From positions 1,302,001-1,366,000 of the forward strand of contig NW_027478397.1 in assembly GCF_051014685.1 (NCBI RefSeq): 64,000 bases of DNA. The letters run 5' to 3'. Numbering within the stretch: position 1 is the first letter of the stretch; every line of letters starts with the position of its first letter. The notes under the pieces are model-generated. The model was not told the origin of the DNA. It searched no databases and saw nothing but the letters and a program-made list of their open reading frames with translations. The translations under genes were made by a program, and so were the position numbers. This document shows, piece after piece, positions 62,035-64,000 of the stretch. Origin of the DNA: Ptiloglossa arizonensis. Its lineage: Eukaryota; Arthropoda; Insecta; Hymenoptera; Colletidae.

Positions 62035-63187
62035 GTGTGTGTACTTTTCCCCTAGGCCATTCCAGTTGTTGGTTTCGAGTATCAGACCAGCGAAAATTTT
62101 GATGGTTTCTCAACCATTCCTTAACTTCAAACTCCCATATCTCGCGAACGGATTGACGATCTCGAGAATTTCCTATTGCTTCTGAAAGCAGAAATTCGCC
62201 CGATTACAACGGTATGTGAATTTTTCCCGTAGGCCATTGTAGTTATTGGTTTCGAGTATCAGACTTGCGAAAATTTTGATGGTTTCTCAACCATTCCTTA
62301 ACTTCCAACTCCCATATCTCGCGAACGGATTGACGATCTCGAGAATTTCCTATTGCTTCTGAAAGCAGAAACTCGCCCGATTGCAACGGTATGTGTATTT
62401 TTCCCCTGGGCCATAGTAGTTATTGATTTCGAGTATCAGACTTGCGAAAATTTTGATGGTTTCTCAACCATTCCTTAACTTCAAACTCCCATATCTCGCG
62501 AACGGATTGACGAACTCGAGAAATTCCTGTTGCATGTGAAAGTAGAAAGTCACCCGATTACAACGGTTTGTGTATTTTTCCCCTAGGCCTTTGTAGTTAT
62601 TGGTTTCGAGTATCAGACTTGCGAAAATTTTGATGGTTTCTCAACCATTCCTTATTTTCACACTTCCATATCTCGCGAACGGATTGACGAACTCGAGAAT
62701 TTCCTATTGCATCTGAGAGCAGAAAATCGCCCGATTACAACGGTGTGTGTACTTTTCCCCTAGGCCATTCCAGTTGTTGGTTTCGAGTATCAGACTTGCG
62801 AAAATTTTGATGGTTTCTCAACCATTCCTTATTTTCACACTTCCATATCTCGCGAACTGATTGACGAACTCGAGAATTTCCTATTGCATCTGAGAGCAGA
62901 AAATCGCCCGATTACAACGGTGTGTGTGCTTTTCCCCTAGGCCATTCCAGTTGTTGGTTTCGAGTATCAGACCAGCGAAAATTTTGATGGTTTCTCAAGC
63001 ATGCCTTAAATTCAAACTTCCATATCTCGCGAACGCATTGACGAACTCGAGAAATTCCTGTTGCATGTGAAAGTAGAATCTCGCCCGATTACAATGGTAT
63101 GTGTATTTTTCCCCTAGGCATTTGTAGTTATTGGTTTCGAGTATCAGACTTGCGAAAATTTTGATGGTTTCTCAACCATTCCTTAAC
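62035..63187 (+). repeat. Second copy of the 50,002-51,154 block
   Basis: The same six to seven monomers as at 50,002-51,154 appear in the same order, about 68 monomers away. The copy has CGCGAACTGATTG where the first has CGCGAACGG, and ends at CCTTAACGTCACAC. Confidence 0.85.
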
Positions 63188-64000
63188 GTCACACTTCCAT
63201 ATCTCGCGAACGGATTGGCGAACTCGAGAAATTCCTGTTGCATTTGAAAGTAGAAACTTGCCCGATTACAATGGTGTGTGTGCTTTTCCCCTAGGCCGTT
63301 CCTGTTATTGGTTTCGAGTATCAGACTTGCGAAAATTTTGATGGTTTCTCAACCATTCCTTAACTTCAAACTCCCACATCTCGCGAACGGATTGACGAAC
63401 TCGAGAAATTCCTATTGCATCTGAAAGTAGAAACTCCCCCGATTACAAAGGTATGTGTATTTTTCCCCTAGGCAATGGTAGTTATTGGTTTCGAGTATCA
63501 GACTTGCGAAATTTGTGATGGTTTCTCAACCATTCCTTAACTTCAAACTCCGATACCTCGCGAACGGATTGGCGAACTCGAGAAGTTCCTGTCGCCTCTG
63601 AAAGTAGATACTTGCCCGATTACAATGGTGTGTGTACTTTTCCCCTAGGTCATTCCGGTTATTCGTTTCTAGCATCAGACTTGCGAAAATTTTGATGGTT
63701 TCTCAACCGTTCCTTAACTTCAAACTCCCGTATCTCGCGAACGGATTGACGATCTCGAGAATTTCCTATTGCATCTGAAAGCAGAAACTCGCCCGATTAC
63801 AACGGTATGTGTATTTTTCCCCTGGGCCATAGTAGTTATTGATTTCGAGTATCAGACTTGCGAAAATTTAGATGGTTTCTCAACCATTCCTTAACTTCAA
63901 ACTCCCATATCTCGCGAACGGATTGACGAACTCGAGAAATTCCTGTTGCATCTGAAAGTAGAAACTCGCCCGATTGCAATGGTGTGTGTACTTTTCCCCT
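63188..64000 (+). repeat. Satellite monomers; right part copies 51.13-51.6 and 56.09-56.57 kb
   Basis: From about 63,520 the series CGATACCTCGCG, CCTGTCGCCTCTG, CATTCCGGTTATTCG, CCCGTATCTCGCG, CCCCTGGGCC, AAATTTAGATGG and GATTGCAATGG matches 51,133-51,613 at an offset of about 12,387 bases (70 monomers less 3). Two extra monomers lie between this and the preceding block relative to the left copy. The array runs off the window edge. Confidence 0.8.

Larger units (their letters stand above)
1..64000 (+). repeat. 177-bp tandem satellite array, about 361 monomers, unbroken
   Basis: The same monomer recurs every 176-178 bases across the whole window, always in one orientation. Landmarks in order within the monomer are GGTTTCTCAACCATTCC, CATATCTCGCGAACGG, ATTGACGAACTCGAG, CTGTTGCATCTGAAAG, CGCCCGATTACAACGG, CCCCTAGG, TTCGAGTATCAGACTTGCG and AAAATTTTGATG. 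The phase was checked at about 16.1, 32.2, 48.1 and 63.9 kb: expected positions are missed by only about 7, 14, 15 and 18 bases, so no insertion or deletion larger than a few bases is hidden. The hand-built consensus is 177 bp and about 41% GC. A monomer of nucleosome-plus-linker size in a long homogeneous array is typical of centromeric or heterochromatic satellites in plants and animals. That role is inferred. The family is not one I can name. Confidence 0.98.

Noticed and set aside
1..64000. CRISPR array
   Set aside because: Direct repeats are 177 bp with no spacers; monomers abut and vary throughout. Nothing resembles a short repeat with unique spacers or associated genes.
1..64000. Transposon insertion, inverted segment or microsatellite within the array
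   Set aside because: Phase and orientation stay constant from end to end, with only single-base or few-base drift. No terminal repeats, target duplications, poly-A tails or simple repeats were seen.
1..64000. Assignment to a named satellite family or species
   Set aside because: Monomer length is shared by many unrelated plant and animal satellites, and I do not recognise the sequence with confidence. A database search would be needed.
1..64000. tRNA, rRNA or other structured RNA gene, promoter or terminator
   Set aside because: No A/B box pair, rRNA core motif, TATA-type promoter or AATAAA signal was noticed. The ATGGTT dyad is too short and lacks a T run to be called a terminator.

Overview
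The window is satellite DNA from end to end. A monomer of about 177 bp repeats head to tail, always in the same orientation, from base 1 to base 64,000. Taking TCAACC as the phase mark, the first copy starts at 1 and the last complete phase mark is at about 63,880. That distance fits 361 monomers with a net drift of only about 18 bp (mean about 176.95 bp). I found no gene, RNA gene, transposon, microsatellite or inversion. The open reading frames present are all short (60-82 codons), and they recur because the monomer recurs and because 177 is divisible by three.

The organism cannot be named from the sequence. A long, homogeneous array with a nucleosome-sized monomer and higher-order structure points to a eukaryote and to centromeric, pericentromeric or other constitutive heterochromatin. 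A hand-built consensus is about 41% GC with 10 CpG per monomer (observed/expected about 1.3), so CpG is not depleted. I do not recognise the monomer as a named family. Plant and invertebrate origins are both possible.

Layout. About 1-1,700: two monomer types alternate as an AB dimer. About 1.1-8.7 kb: diverged monomers with small duplications spaced 10, 6, 2 and 1 monomers apart. About 8-17.6 kb: monomers with a private GGAATGACG variant, arranged as a mosaic of 3-, 7- and 16-monomer-spaced copies. 15.4-18.6 kb: a 6-monomer unit (1,060 bp) in three tandem copies. It runs straight into an 8-monomer unit (1,416 bp) in two copies at 18.5-21.3 kb. 23.2-27.9 kb: a 6-monomer unit (1,062 bp) with gained and lost monomers. 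28.1-31.3 kb: two segments 11 monomers apart. 32.1-44.5 kb: two almost identical tandem copies of a 35-monomer unit (about 6,195 bp). 44.8-48.95 kb: a block repeated 20 monomers away and a third partial copy of part of the 35-monomer unit. 50-63 kb: a pair of 19-monomer segments 28 monomers apart (4,954 bp), one overlapping a 9-monomer tandem duplication (1,592 bp), followed by an 8-monomer duplication (58.4-61.2 kb).

Nothing here acts as a gene set. The features with possible function are inside the monomer: a CENP-B-box-like match, a 6-bp inverted repeat with a 4-base loop, an A4T4 bend tract, a 38-base guanine-free stretch, and conserved XhoI, NruI and AvrII sites. The pattern of nested duplications in whole-monomer steps is what unequal exchange or replication-based amplification would leave. 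No previously undescribed gene system is visible. The most interesting points are the very large recent units, which must be separated from assembly artefact, and the CENP-B-box-like motif.
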